A stretch of 64,000 bases of DNA, from assembly GCF_010646885.2 (NCBI RefSeq), contig NZ_CP050700.1, positions 2,568,501 to 2,632,500 on the forward strand. The letters run 5' to 3'. The DNA comes from Desulfopila sp. IMCC35008 (GTDB taxonomy: Bacteria; Desulfobacterota; Desulfobulbia; Desulfobulbales; Desulfocapsaceae). The translations under genes were made by a program, and so were the position numbers. Positions within the stretch are counted from its first letter, which is position 1; the number at the start of each line of letters is the position of its first letter. Below are positions 50,698 through 59,994 of this stretch, one piece after another. The notes under the pieces were generated by a model. It had not been told where the DNA came from. It saw only the letters and a program-made list of their open reading frames with translations, and ran no database searches.

Positions 50698-51807
50698 ATG
50701 CAGCTCACAAAACAGCAGATCGACTATTGCATGGAGTGCGGGGTATGCACTGGTAGCTGTCCCATAAGCTATGACCGCCCCGGTTTTTCACCACGGCAAA
50801 TGATTAAGAGAACCCTGGTAGAACCTGATGGAGATATCCTGCAATCCAGTGATATCTGGGCCTGCCTGAGTTGTTCACGGTGCAGTGACCGTTGTCCTGT
50901 TGGTATAGACTTCCCCGAGTTCATCAGAACCTACAGGGAAAAGGCCACCGCTGCCGCCAACCTTCCCCGTGAAAGTCATCACGGGGTTTTCCAGACCCTC
51001 ACATCCCTGCAGGCTACCAACCTGAACCAGAATCGCATTGGCTGGACCGAGGGCATGAAGATCCAGGAAGAAGGAGAGTACTTCTTCTTTGTCGGCTGCC
51101 TGCCCTATCAGGACGTTGTCTTTCGTTACCTTGATCTGCAGATGATCGATACTGCCAAGTCAATTCTGACCCTCCTGAACAAACTCGGCATCGAACCCGT
51201 CGTGAGCAACGATGAGAAATGTTGCGGTCACGACGCCTTCTGGAGTGGCAACAAAGAACTTTTTGCCACACTCGCCAGACACAACGTCGAGATGATAAAA
51301 CAGTCGGGAGCCAAAACAGTCATTTTCTCCTGCCCTGAAGGGTATTCGATCTTTCGAGAAAGTTATCCCGATATCGTCGGTAAACTCCCCTTTGAGATAC
51401 TGCACATATCAGAATTTCTCGCCCAGAAACTGCCGGAATCTGATATTACCTTTGGCCAATCCGGAAACGGTAAGGTTACCTATCACGACCCCTGCCGCCT
51501 GGGCCGAAGGACAGGTATATATGAAGAACCACGGCAATTGCTCGGCCTTGTACCGGACAGCGATTTCAGGGAAATGGAAAACAATAGGGAGAACGCCGTT
51601 TGCTGTGGGACCACAGCCTGGATGGAATGTTCCTCCTGTTCCAAGACCATGCAGATAAAGCGACTGCAGGAGGCCGAACGGGTCGGTGCAACAACGATCA
51701 TCACCGCCTGTCCCAAATGCCAGATCCATCTGTCGTGTGCGAAGTCAAATACGGATATTGATGTTGAGGTCAAGGACCTTTACGCCTACCTTTCAGAGAA
51801 TATTTAG
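50698..51807 (+). CDS. HdrD-like Fe-S/CCG protein, Cys version
   Basis: 369-aa protein with two ferredoxin clusters (Cys11/14/17/21 and Cys56/59/62/66) and two CCG-type regions: 'SNDEKCCGHDAFWSG' with 'IFSCPEGYSIFRESYPD', and 'YHDPCRLGRRTG', 'ENAVCCGTTAWMECSS', 'ITACPKCQIHLSCA'. It is a full HdrD-type subunit (HdrC plus HdrB in one chain) with no Sec. It follows the first HdrD-like gene by 129 nt and precedes HdrA by 15 nt. Probably receives or donates the electrons handled by HdrA. Confidence 0.9.
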   Translation: MQLTKQQIDYCMECGVCTGSCPISYDRPGFSPRQMIKRTLVEPDGDILQSSDIWACLSCSRCSDRCPVGIDFPEFIRTYREKATAAANLPRESHHGVFQTLTSLQATNLNQNRIGWTEGMKIQEEGEYFFFVGCLPYQDVVFRYLDLQMIDTAKSILTLLNKLGIEPVVSNDEKCCGHDAFWSGNKELFATLARHNVEMIKQSGAKTVIFSCPEGYSIFRESYPDIVGKLPFEILHISEFLAQKLPESDITFGQSGNGKVTYHDPCRLGRRTGIYEEPRQLLGLVPDSDFREMENNRENAVCCGTTAWMECSSCSKTMQIKRLQEAERVGATTIITACPKCQIHLSCAKSNTDIDVEVKDLYAYLSENI

Positions 51808-51822
51808 TATCGGAGAAATGAG

Positions 51823-54800
51823 ATGAGCTCAGTAAATCCTCAAAACGTTCAAGGCTCGGTCGTCGTCGTAGGCAGTGGTATTGCAGGAATGCAGACCGCA
51901 CTCGACCTTGCGGATTCGGGTTTTTATGTCTACCTGGTGGAGAAGTCGGCTTCGATCGGTGGGGTGATGGCCCAACTGGACAAGACGTTCCCCACCAACG
52001 ACTGTGCGATGTGAGTAATCTCACCTAAACTGGTCGAGGTCGGCCGGCACCTGAACATCGAGCTTAAAACGTTATCAGAAATCAAATCTGTCAGCGGTGA
52101 CGCTGGCAATTTTGATGTTGAACTGGTTCAACATCCCCGATACGTCGATATGGATAAATGTATCGCCTGTGGGGAATGTGCTGAAAAATGCCCCAAGAAA
52201 GTCAGCGACCCCTTTAACGCTGATCTTGCCAAAAGAAAATCGATCTACGTCGACAATCCGCAGGCCGTTCCACTCAAGTATGCTATCGACGCTGACAGTT
52301 GTATCTACTTCAATAAAAATGGCAAGTGCGGCTTTTGTAAGAAAATCTGTCCGGCCGATGCCATCGATTTCGACCAGAAAGAAGAGATCGTCACACTGAA
52401 TGTCGGTTCCGTTATTCTGGCACCTGGTTTTAAACCATACGAACCCAAAGACCTGGATAACTACCAATACAGCAATTATGCGAACGTTGTCACCTCCATG
52501 GAGATGGAACGTATCCTCAGTGCCACGGGCCCCTACCAGGGACATCTTGTGCGACCTTCGGATGGCGAAGAACCGAAGAAAATCGCTTGGCTGCAATGTG
52601 TAGGCTCGCGTGACATTAATCGCTGCGCCCACGGGTATTGTTCCTCTGTCTGCTGTATGTATGCGGTCAAGGAGGCGGTCATTGCCAAAGAACATGCACA
52701 TACCGATCTCGACACCGCCATATTTTATATGGATATGCGAACCTACGGCAAGGAATTCGAATCCTATTACGACCGGGCTCGTGATGAACAGGGCGTTCGT
52801 TTTATCCGCACCCGAATCCACTCCATTGTCGAAGACACCGAAACAAAAAGCCTCAATCTCAGGTTCGTCGATGATAAAGGCGTAACCCAGGAAGAACAGT
52901 TTGATCTGGTAGTCCTTTCCGTCGGTATGGAGACGCCCAAAGAGGTCATCGACCTGGCGGGCACCCTCGAAATCGAATTAAACAGTGACAATTTTGCCAA
53001 TACGGACTGTTTTTCGCCGGTCAAGACCTCCCGTGAGGGTATTTATGTCTGTGGTGCTTTTCAGGAACCAAAAGACATCCCTTACTCAGTAATGGAAGCC
53101 AGCGCCGCTGCCTGCTGGGCCGAAACCGATCTGGCTAAGGCTCGCGGTGAGCTGACTAAAACGAAAACCTATCCGGATGAAAAAGACATAGCAACCGAAG
53201 AGCCCAAGATAGGTGTTTTCGTCTGTAACTGTGGGACGAACATAGGTGGAACTGTCGATGTCCCTGCTGTTGCCGAGATGGCTAAAGGGTTGCCTGGGGT
53301 TACCTATGTTGAAGAGAACCTCTTTACCTGTAGCCAGGATAGCCAGATGAAGATGAAGGAGGTTATAGAAAAAGAGGGACTCAACAGGGTTGTTGTAGCC
53401 GCCTGTACACCACGAACACATGAGGAACTCTTCCAGGAAACCATGCGTGATGCCGGGCTGAACAAGTACCTCTTTGAAATGGCTAATATCCGCAACCAGT
53501 GTTCCTGGGTACATAGTAATGATAAGGAAGCGGCAACCATCAAGGCAAAAGACCTTGTCCGTATGTCGGTAGCCCGAACCCGTCTTATCACCTCCCTCAG
53601 CCAACCATCGATTGGCGTTGACCGGAGTGCACTTGTTATCGGTGGTGGTATTGCCGGTATGACTTCTGCTCTTGGTCTTGCTGATCAGGGTTTCGCCGTC
53701 CACCTCGTCGAACAGGAAAAAGAGCTTGGTGGAAATGCCCGTGTGCTCGCCAAAACATGGCAGGGCGAGTCAATCAGCGACAACCTGTCCCAGATGGTTG
53801 AAAATGTTCAAAACCATTCGGCAATAACGGTTTATCCTGAATCAACGGTGAAGAGTTCGTCAGGTTTTATCGGTAATTTTGAAACTACCGTGGATCAGGG
53901 GGGCAAAGACCTTGAATTCAAACATGGTGCTGTTATCGTCGCCACAGGGGCGGTAGAAAGCGTACCTGGCGAATACCTATACGGGCAGAATGACCGGGTC
54001 ATGACTCATCTTGAACTCGATAAAGCCTGGGGTGAAGGCAATAAGACAATCACCCAGGTTGACTCCGTCGCCTTTATCCAGTGTGTCGGCTCGCGTGAAC
54101 CGGAGCGCCCTTACTGCTCTAAAGTTTGTTGTACCCACTCCATAAAATCTGCGATCAACTTCAAGGATGCCAATCCTGATACAAATGTGTTTGTCGTGTA
54201 TCGGGACATCCGTACGTATGGTCGTCGCGAATCGCTCTATAAAGAAGCACGTGAAAAAGGGGTCATTTTCATTCGCTACGATGTCGATAATAAGCCGGTC
54301 GTAACAAGCTCTGATGATGGATTACTGCTAAAAGTAAAAGATCATATTCTCGACATGGATATCGAGATCGAAATCGATCTGCTGGTCCTTGCTGCTGCCA
54401 TCGTACCACGAAACAATGAACCGCTTGCCCAGATGTTCAAATTATCATGCAACAGTGATAGCTTTTTTAACGAGGCACACGCTAAACTGCGGCCCGTTGA
54501 GTTTGCAACAGCTGGAATCTTCCTGGCCGGTATGGCCCACTACCCGAAACCGATAGAGGAATCCATAGCCCAGGCTGCTGCTGCTGCCTCAAGAGCTGCG
54601 GTAACACTCTCTAAAGACAGGATAACGGTTGAGGGTGTAGTCTCCTTCGTGCAAGATTTTATGTGCCGAGGATGTGGCGAATGTGAATCGGTATGCCCAT
54701 TCAACGCCATTAGTGTTGTGACAAACGAAGATGACGTAAAAATCGCCGCCGTGCAGGAAGCATTATGCAAGGGATGTGGCATGTGTGCAGTAGCCTGCCC

Positions 54801-54876
54801 GACAGGTGCTGCCTCAATCCGACATTTTGGCGATGAAGAAGTGTTAACAATGGTTGAAACGGCGTTTGACAGATAA
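51823..54876 (+). CDS. hdrA: HdrA-like double-module flavoprotein with selenocysteine
   Basis: 1017 aa with TGA 52012-52014 as Sec64 in '[19 protein letters not shown]', where the paralogue at 33.6 kb has Cys. FAD site '[20 protein letters not shown]'; clusters [11 protein letters not shown] (113) and CGFCKKIC (169); second FAD module from about 600 ('[20 protein letters not shown]'); C-terminal [11 protein letters not shown] and [11 protein letters not shown]. HdrA is the flavin-bifurcating core of heterodisulfide reductase. ATG follows GGAGA. The protein would otherwise appear as a 63-codon fragment and a 908-codon fragment. Confidence 0.95.
52030..52047 (+). promoter_or_regulatory. SECIS-like hairpin, fused hdrA
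   Basis: CTGGTC / GGCCGG stem (two G-U pairs) with loop GAGGTC (GGU present), 15 nt after UGA 52012-52014. Confidence 0.75.
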
Positions 54877-54898
54877 ATATATTTATAGGAATGATGAA

Positions 54899-55318
54899 AT
54901 GTCCGTGGAATTTACACCAAATATTCTAGTCTTTGCCTGTAACTGGTGCGCCTATTCAGCAGCGGATCTGGCTGGCGTCAGCAGGTTTCAGTACCCGCCG
55001 ACCCTGCGCATTGTGAGAGTCATGTGCTCCGGCCGGATTAACCCCAACTTTATCCTGGAAGGGTTCAAGAGCGGGGCCGACGGTATCCTTGTCGCCGGTT
55101 GACACATCGGCGACTGCCATTACCTGGAAGGTAATGTAAAGGCTGAAAAAGTTTTCGGATCTGCCAAGGAACTCGTCGAGATACTTGGTATCGATCCTCA
55201 TCGGGTTCGTCTCGAGTGGATTTCTTCTGCAGAAGGAACGAAATTCGCCGAGGTAGCCACAAGCTTTTCTGAAGAGATAACTAAACTAGGCCCTCTAGCA
55301 CTCGAAGAGGCCGCCTAG
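54899..55318 (+). CDS. mvhD: MvhD-like [2Fe-2S] protein with one selenocysteine
   Basis: 139 aa with TGA 55100-55102 as Sec68. Start ATG 54899 after AGGA. Motifs: Cys14 and Cys17 (FACNWCAYSAADLAG), 'RVMCSGRINPNFILEG' and 'GILVAG-U-HIGDCHYLEGN', matching G-C-H-x-G-D-C-H-Y of MvhD. TAG at 55316. 22 nt after the fused hdrA, so it probably docks on that protein. Confidence 0.94.
55118..55136 (+). promoter_or_regulatory. SECIS-like hairpin, first mvhD
   Basis: CATTACC / GGTAATG perfect 7-bp stem with loop TGGAA, 15 nt after UGA 55100-55102. Confidence 0.8.
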
Positions 55319-55395
55319 GATATTTTTTTTTAATGGGTACCTTTTAAAACACGTTTTTAGGCTACCCTTTTAACTGCCTTAACAGGAGGTAGATA

Positions 55396-56928
55396 GTGAA
55401 CAAGGACATGCTTGTTATAGGTGGAGGTATTGCAGGTATCCAGTCTTCACTGGATCTTGCCGAGATGGGCTTCAAGGTACACCTGGTAGAGCGATTGCCA
55501 AGTATCGGTGGTAAGATGGCCCAGCTCGACAAAACCTTTCCCACCAATGACTGTGCCATCTGAATACTCTCGCCGAAGATGCTGGATGTCGGTCGACATC
55601 CCAATGTAGAGTTATTGGCATACAGTGAAGTTGAAGAGGTTTCAGGAAGTGTCGGTTGTTTCAAGGTAAAAGTCCGCAAGAAGGCCCGTTATGTAGATGC
55701 GGATAAATGTACCGGCTGCGGTGCCTGTACCGAGAAATGCCCAACTGACGTCCTCGATCTCTATAACGAAAAGCACTCCACCCGCAAAGCTATCTACAGC
55801 TGGTTTGCGCAGGGTATACCGTCAACACATGCCATTGATACGGATCATTGCCGGGTGTTTAACGGAAAAAAATGCGGTATCTGCCAGAAGAAATGCGAGG
55901 CTAATGCTATCGATTTCGAACAAAAAGATGAAGTTCTGAATCTTGATATCGGGGCCATAATCACTGCTGTAGGGTACGATGTTTTCGATCCGGTCAAGAT
56001 TCCGGAATATCGCTATCGCGATTTGCCCAATGTTGTAACAGCTATCGAATTTGAAAGATTCCTGAGCGCGAGCGGTCCAACCCACGGCCATATGGATCGT
56101 CCGTCTGATATAACGGTTACCAAGAGAATCAAGGAACTCGAAAAACAGGAAACACGTTCACTCAGGACACTCGCCCGCTTTGAAGACAAAAACGGTAAGA
56201 GTTCTGTTGATTTTTTTAAGGAGTATGAGGCAAAAGGGTCCGGGGGCGACGATAATCTTGAGCAATGGGCCGCAAAATACAAAGACCACCTGGCACTTGA
56301 TAAGGAGTTAACAGCTTTAAAAGAGCGTGCGGCAAACTTTACCACCGCCAAGAAGCTCGCCTTTATCCAGTGTGTTGGTTCCAGGGATTTGCGTTTTTAT
56401 CCCTTCTGCTCCGGTTTCTGCTGTATGCACTCCATCAAGGAAGCCATCATCGCGCACGAACATGACACCGAAACAACCTCTACCATTTTCGGTATGGATA
56501 TACGTGCGGTTGGTAAAGGTTTCGATGAGTATAAAGTACGGGGCAACAACAACTCTAATATCACTTACAAACGCAGCCGCGTCGCTGAGATAGTCGGCGG
56601 CCCCAATGACAACCCTGTGCTGGTGTACGAAGATACCCAGGAACAGGTGGTCAAGCGTGAAGAATTCGATATGGTAGTGCTTGCAACGGCTTGTGCACCT
56701 ACTGCGGGGATGCATGATCTCAGCGAAATACTTGGCATCGAGATTAACCGGTTCGGCTTCTTTACAACCAGCCGGGAAAAACCACTGGACACCAGCAAGG
56801 AAGGTATCTTTGTCTGTGGCTGTGCCCACTCCCCCATGGACATCCCGGAATCCGTTGCCCAGGCATCCAGCGCCGCATCAAGGGCAGTGCAGGCCGTAAC
56901 GCACGAAAATCTTCTCAAGGTTTCCTGA
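55396..56928 (+). CDS. HdrA N-terminal module with selenocysteine (split HdrA, part 1)
   Basis: 510 aa. GTG start at 55396, fixed by AGGAGGT 5 nt upstream. TGA 55561-55563 is Sec56 in '[18 protein letters not shown]'. FAD site '[20 protein letters not shown]'; clusters [11 protein letters not shown] (about 105) and CGICQKKC. It matches the first half of the two fused HdrA proteins but carries about 75 extra charged residues (56112-56346) before '[13 protein letters not shown]'. Ends 'LKVS' where the fused forms go on into the second module, which here is the next gene. Confidence 0.93.
55584..55601 (+). promoter_or_regulatory. SECIS-like hairpin, split hdrA
   Basis: GGATGTC / GACATCC perfect 7-bp stem with loop GGTC, 20 nt after UGA 55561-55563; the best-formed element in the window. 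Confidence 0.88.
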
Positions 56929-56939
56929 CAAAGGTGTGA

Positions 56940-58619
56940 ATGGACATGGATAAGAAGAGCAAAAATACAAAAGAGAATCTACGTGTCGGTGTTTTCATCT
57001 GCGATTGTGGATCCAATATCGCCGGTCATCTCGACTGCTCATCCGTAACCGAGTATGCAGGCACTCTCCCAGGTGTTGTTTTTACCAAGGAAAACCTCTA
57101 CACCTGTTCGGAATCTGGAATTGTCGAGATAAAAAAAGCGATAGAGGATAATAATCTTAACAGAGTTGTTGTCGCTTCCTGTTCCCCTCGAACGCACCAT
57201 CCCCTGTTTGCCTCATCCTGTGCCGAAGCAGGACTTAATCCTTATCTCTTCGAGATGGTCAATATCCGTGATCAGTGCTCATGGGTTCATATGGGGCAAA
57301 GAGACATAGCTACCTCCAAAGCCAAGGATCTGGTCAGGATGGGTGTTGCCAAGAGTACAACTCTTGAACCGCAGGATGATATTGAATCTTCCCTTACGAG
57401 GAAAATTCTCATAATCGGCGGCGGTATAGCAGGTCTGTCTGCAGCTGAGGCACTCACCGGTATGGGACTTGAAGTACTGCTGGTTGAAAAAGCAGCCCAG
57501 TTTGGCGGATTACTCAGAAATCTGCATCAACTGGAAAACGGGCAGTCTGCTGAAGATTATATTTCAGATCTCGCAGGCAAGGTTGCATCCATTCCGGGCG
57601 TCACCCCGTTTACAAGTTCCAAGGTCACGGAGATTACCGGTTATATCGGCAACTTTGCCGTTACCATCGAAACAGAAAACGGCAAGATTAACGAAACTGT
57701 AGGTTGTATCGTTGTAGCAACCGGTGCGGTACCACTCATTGAGAACGGGTTACTGGGTCATAACGGTGATAACGTTATCACCCAGATGGAGCTTGAGCAG
57801 CAGTTTAGAACCGGCTCCTTCAAAGGCACCTCCGTTACCATGATCCAATGTGCCGGTGCCCGTAATGATGAACGTGAATATTGCTCCAGAATCTGTTGCC
57901 TCACTGCCGTAAAGAACGCAATGTATATTAAGAGCCGGTTTCCGCTGGCCCAGGTGAATGTTATTTACCGCGATATGCAAATGTACGGAGACGAGAAAGA
58001 ACAGCTCTTGTGGGATGCTCGTGGTATGGGAATACATTTCCATGTCTATGACGGAGAGACCACACCCGAGGTCGGTAACGGTAAGGTCACCTTTGAACAG
58101 GCTGTGATCGGAACCAAGAAGGAACTCAAGAGCGATCTGGTGGTGCTCTCTACACCACTCGTTGCGCGTGAGGATGCTGCAGATGTCGCCGGCCTCATGC
58201 GGGTACCGACCGATAAAAACGGTTTTTTCCTGGAGGCTCATGCCAAGCTTCGTCCGCTCGATTTCGCCGCCGACGGAATATTCATCTGCGGCAGCGCCCG
58301 TTATCCTGCAACCTCCATTGAAGCACGAACGCAGGGACTTGGCGTCGCGTCACGTATCGGTGCAATCCTGTTTAAGGACAAGCTGGTAAAAAGCGCAATT
58401 GTTGCCGAAATCCTTGAGGAGACCTGCGTTGGCTGTATGGGTTGTCTCAACGTCTGCCCATACGATGCAATAACATACAACCGCGATACAGGTGTCTGCG
58501 AGGTGAAAGACATTCTCTGTAAAGGATGTGGCAATTGCGCCTCCACCTGTCCTTCGCACAGTGCCATATTACGAGGATATAAACCGGAGCAGATCCTGGC
58601 CCAGATCCGGGCCATATAA
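56940..58619 (+). CDS. HdrA C-terminal module (split HdrA, part 2)
   Basis: 559-aa protein starting 'RVGVFICDCGSNIAGHLD', which aligns with about residue 470 of the fused HdrA proteins ('VGVFVC-x-CG-x-NI'). FAD module at about 153-185 ('ILIIGGGIAGLSAAEALTGM'), 'TMIQCAGARNDEREYCSRIC', and C-terminal ferredoxin clusters CVGCMGCLNVC and CKGCGNCASTC. Together with the preceding gene it makes a complete two-chain HdrA. 11 nt gap from part 1. Confidence 0.92.
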   Translation: MDMDKKSKNTKENLRVGVFICDCGSNIAGHLDCSSVTEYAGTLPGVVFTKENLYTCSESGIVEIKKAIEDNNLNRVVVASCSPRTHHPLFASSCAEAGLNPYLFEMVNIRDQCSWVHMGQRDIATSKAKDLVRMGVAKSTTLEPQDDIESSLTRKILIIGGGIAGLSAAEALTGMGLEVLLVEKAAQFGGLLRNLHQLENGQSAEDYISDLAGKVASIPGVTPFTSSKVTEITGYIGNFAVTIETENGKINETVGCIVVATGAVPLIENGLLGHNGDNVITQMELEQQFRTGSFKGTSVTMIQCAGARNDEREYCSRICCLTAVKNAMYIKSRFPLAQVNVIYRDMQMYGDEKEQLLWDARGMGIHFHVYDGETTPEVGNGKVTFEQAVIGTKKELKSDLVVLSTPLVAREDAADVAGLMRVPTDKNGFFLEAHAKLRPLDFAADGIFICGSARYPATSIEARTQGLGVASRIGAILFKDKLVKSAIVAEILEETCVGCMGCLNVCPYDAITYNRDTGVCEVKDILCKGCGNCASTCPSHSAILRGYKPEQILAQIRAI

Positions 58620-58687
58620 CTGTCATCCGATAACTTGATGTTGATACGCGATTTTGCACTAAGAACCCAAATAAAAGGAACTAACAG

Positions 58688-59143
58688 ATGAGTAACGACA
58701 TTTTCGAACCGAAAATTGTATGCTTTTTGTGTACCTGGTGAGCATACGCCGCTGCTGACCTGGCTGGGGTCAGTCGATTGCAGTACCCGGCGAATGTTCG
58801 TACTGTCCGGGTTATGTGCAGTGGGAGCGTGTCTCCACACCATATACTCCTCGCCTTCCAGAAGGGGGTAGACGGTGTCTTTGTCGGTGGATGACACCTC
58901 AGCGAATGCAATTACCTGTATGGTAATTATTCTACAGAAAAACGAGTGACCGTACTGCAGGAAATGCTCAAGTTCAGCGGCATAGATGATCGCCGCCTGA
59001 AGGCCAGTTGGGTATCTTCGGCAGAAGCACCCGAGCTTGTCCACGAATTCAATACTTTTATTAAGGAGTTGCGCGAATTAGGACCTTCGCCGCTAAAGAA
59101 GGATTATCGTGGTGATGTGGTAGAACCCATCGAGGCAGAGTAA
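58688..59143 (+). CDS. mvhD: MvhD-like protein with two selenocysteines
   Basis: 151 aa with two recoded TGA codons: Sec18 (58739-58741, 'FLCTW-U-AYAAADLAGVS') and Sec69 (58892-58894, 'GVFVGG-U-HLSECNYLYGN'). The first replaces the Cys that is Cys17 in the MvhD at 54.9 kb; the second matches the Sec of the other two MvhD proteins. Start ATG 58688 after AAGGAA. Only a 65-codon tail would be found without recoding. It lies between the split HdrA and the FdhB-like gene, so it likely joins the formate dehydrogenase to HdrA. Confidence 0.93.
58755..58773 (+). promoter_or_regulatory. SECIS-like hairpin 1, two-Sec mvhD
   Basis: CTGACC / GGTCAG perfect 6-bp stem with loop TGGCTGG, 13 nt after UGA 58739-58741. 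Confidence 0.7.
58910..58928 (+). promoter_or_regulatory. SECIS-like hairpin 2, two-Sec mvhD
   Basis: AATTACC / GGTAATT perfect 7-bp stem with loop TGTAT, 15 nt after UGA 58892-58894. The loop lacks a GG pair, so it is the least typical element. Confidence 0.6.
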
Positions 59144-59147
59144 CGAA

Positions 59148-59939
59148 ATGATTGAAGCAATTAAGGACAAAGTCAAAGAGTTGCTGGACTCCGGGGAAAT
59201 TAAAGGTTTTCTCGGACTGGCTCAGAAAAATGGACATGTTGCCCCGCATTTGTACCAAAGCGTGGACGAACTCGACATCATGGTTTTGGGAGACCAGGAT
59301 AAGGCAGGAGATGCCCGTTATCCGCTCACCAAATATCTGACCAATATTTATAAGGCGTATCCGGAAGACACCTTTGGAATACTAACCAGAGGGTGTGATG
59401 ACAGAGCTTTAACCACGCTTTATACCTGGAACCAGCTTAATCCTGAAAAGGTAGTAACCGTAGGTATAGCCTGTCCGCAGGAACTGGCTGATGCCTGCGA
59501 ATGTGCGCAGCCTTTCCCCCAGGACATTGTTGCCGGGGAAGTTGCCGAAGGCCGAGAATCTTCTTCTGTTGCTGAAGTGGACAACATGGTTCTTGCTGAC
59601 AGATTTGATTTTTGGATGAATGAGTTTGTCAAATGCATCAAGTGTTACGGTTGTTCAAATGTCTGCCCGATGTGTTTCTGTAACGACTGCAGTCTGAAGT
59701 GTGACGAACTGGTAAAAAGCGGTGAGTTACCACCCGAGATTCCGGTATTTCATCACACCAGGGCCATGCACATGGTAGGCAGATGCATTGATTGCGGTCT
59801 TTGTGAAGAAGCCTGTCCTTCCGATATCCCGCTCAGAACACTTTATAAGAAAGTTAACAGTATTATGGGCGACAAGTTTGACTTCCAAACCGGAATCAAG
59901 CGTGGACAGCGTTCACCACTCAACAAGATAGACAAATAG
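59148..59939 (+). CDS. FrhB/FdhB-like iron-sulfur subunit of formate dehydrogenase
   Basis: 263-aa protein. The N-terminal part resembles FrhB/FdhB (coenzyme F420 hydrogenase or formate dehydrogenase beta; 'FGILTRGCDDRALTTLY', 'KVVTVGIACPQELADA'). The C-terminal half has cysteine clusters 'CIKCYGCSNVCPMCFCNDC' and 'CIDCGLCEEACPSDI'. In methanogens FdhB binds FAD and passes electrons from FdhA to HdrA. It sits 4 nt after the MvhD gene and 55 nt before fdhA, consistent with bridging them. F420 use in this organism is not implied. Confidence 0.85.
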   Translation: MIEAIKDKVKELLDSGEIKGFLGLAQKNGHVAPHLYQSVDELDIMVLGDQDKAGDARYPLTKYLTNIYKAYPEDTFGILTRGCDDRALTTLYTWNQLNPEKVVTVGIACPQELADACECAQPFPQDIVAGEVAEGRESSSVAEVDNMVLADRFDFWMNEFVKCIKCYGCSNVCPMCFCNDCSLKCDELVKSGELPPEIPVFHHTRAMHMVGRCIDCGLCEEACPSDIPLRTLYKKVNSIMGDKFDFQTGIKRGQRSPLNKIDK

Positions 59940-59994
59940 CTTCAACCAACCGGCTTGCTGCCGCGTTGAAAGATATGAAGTGTAAGGAGTAACT

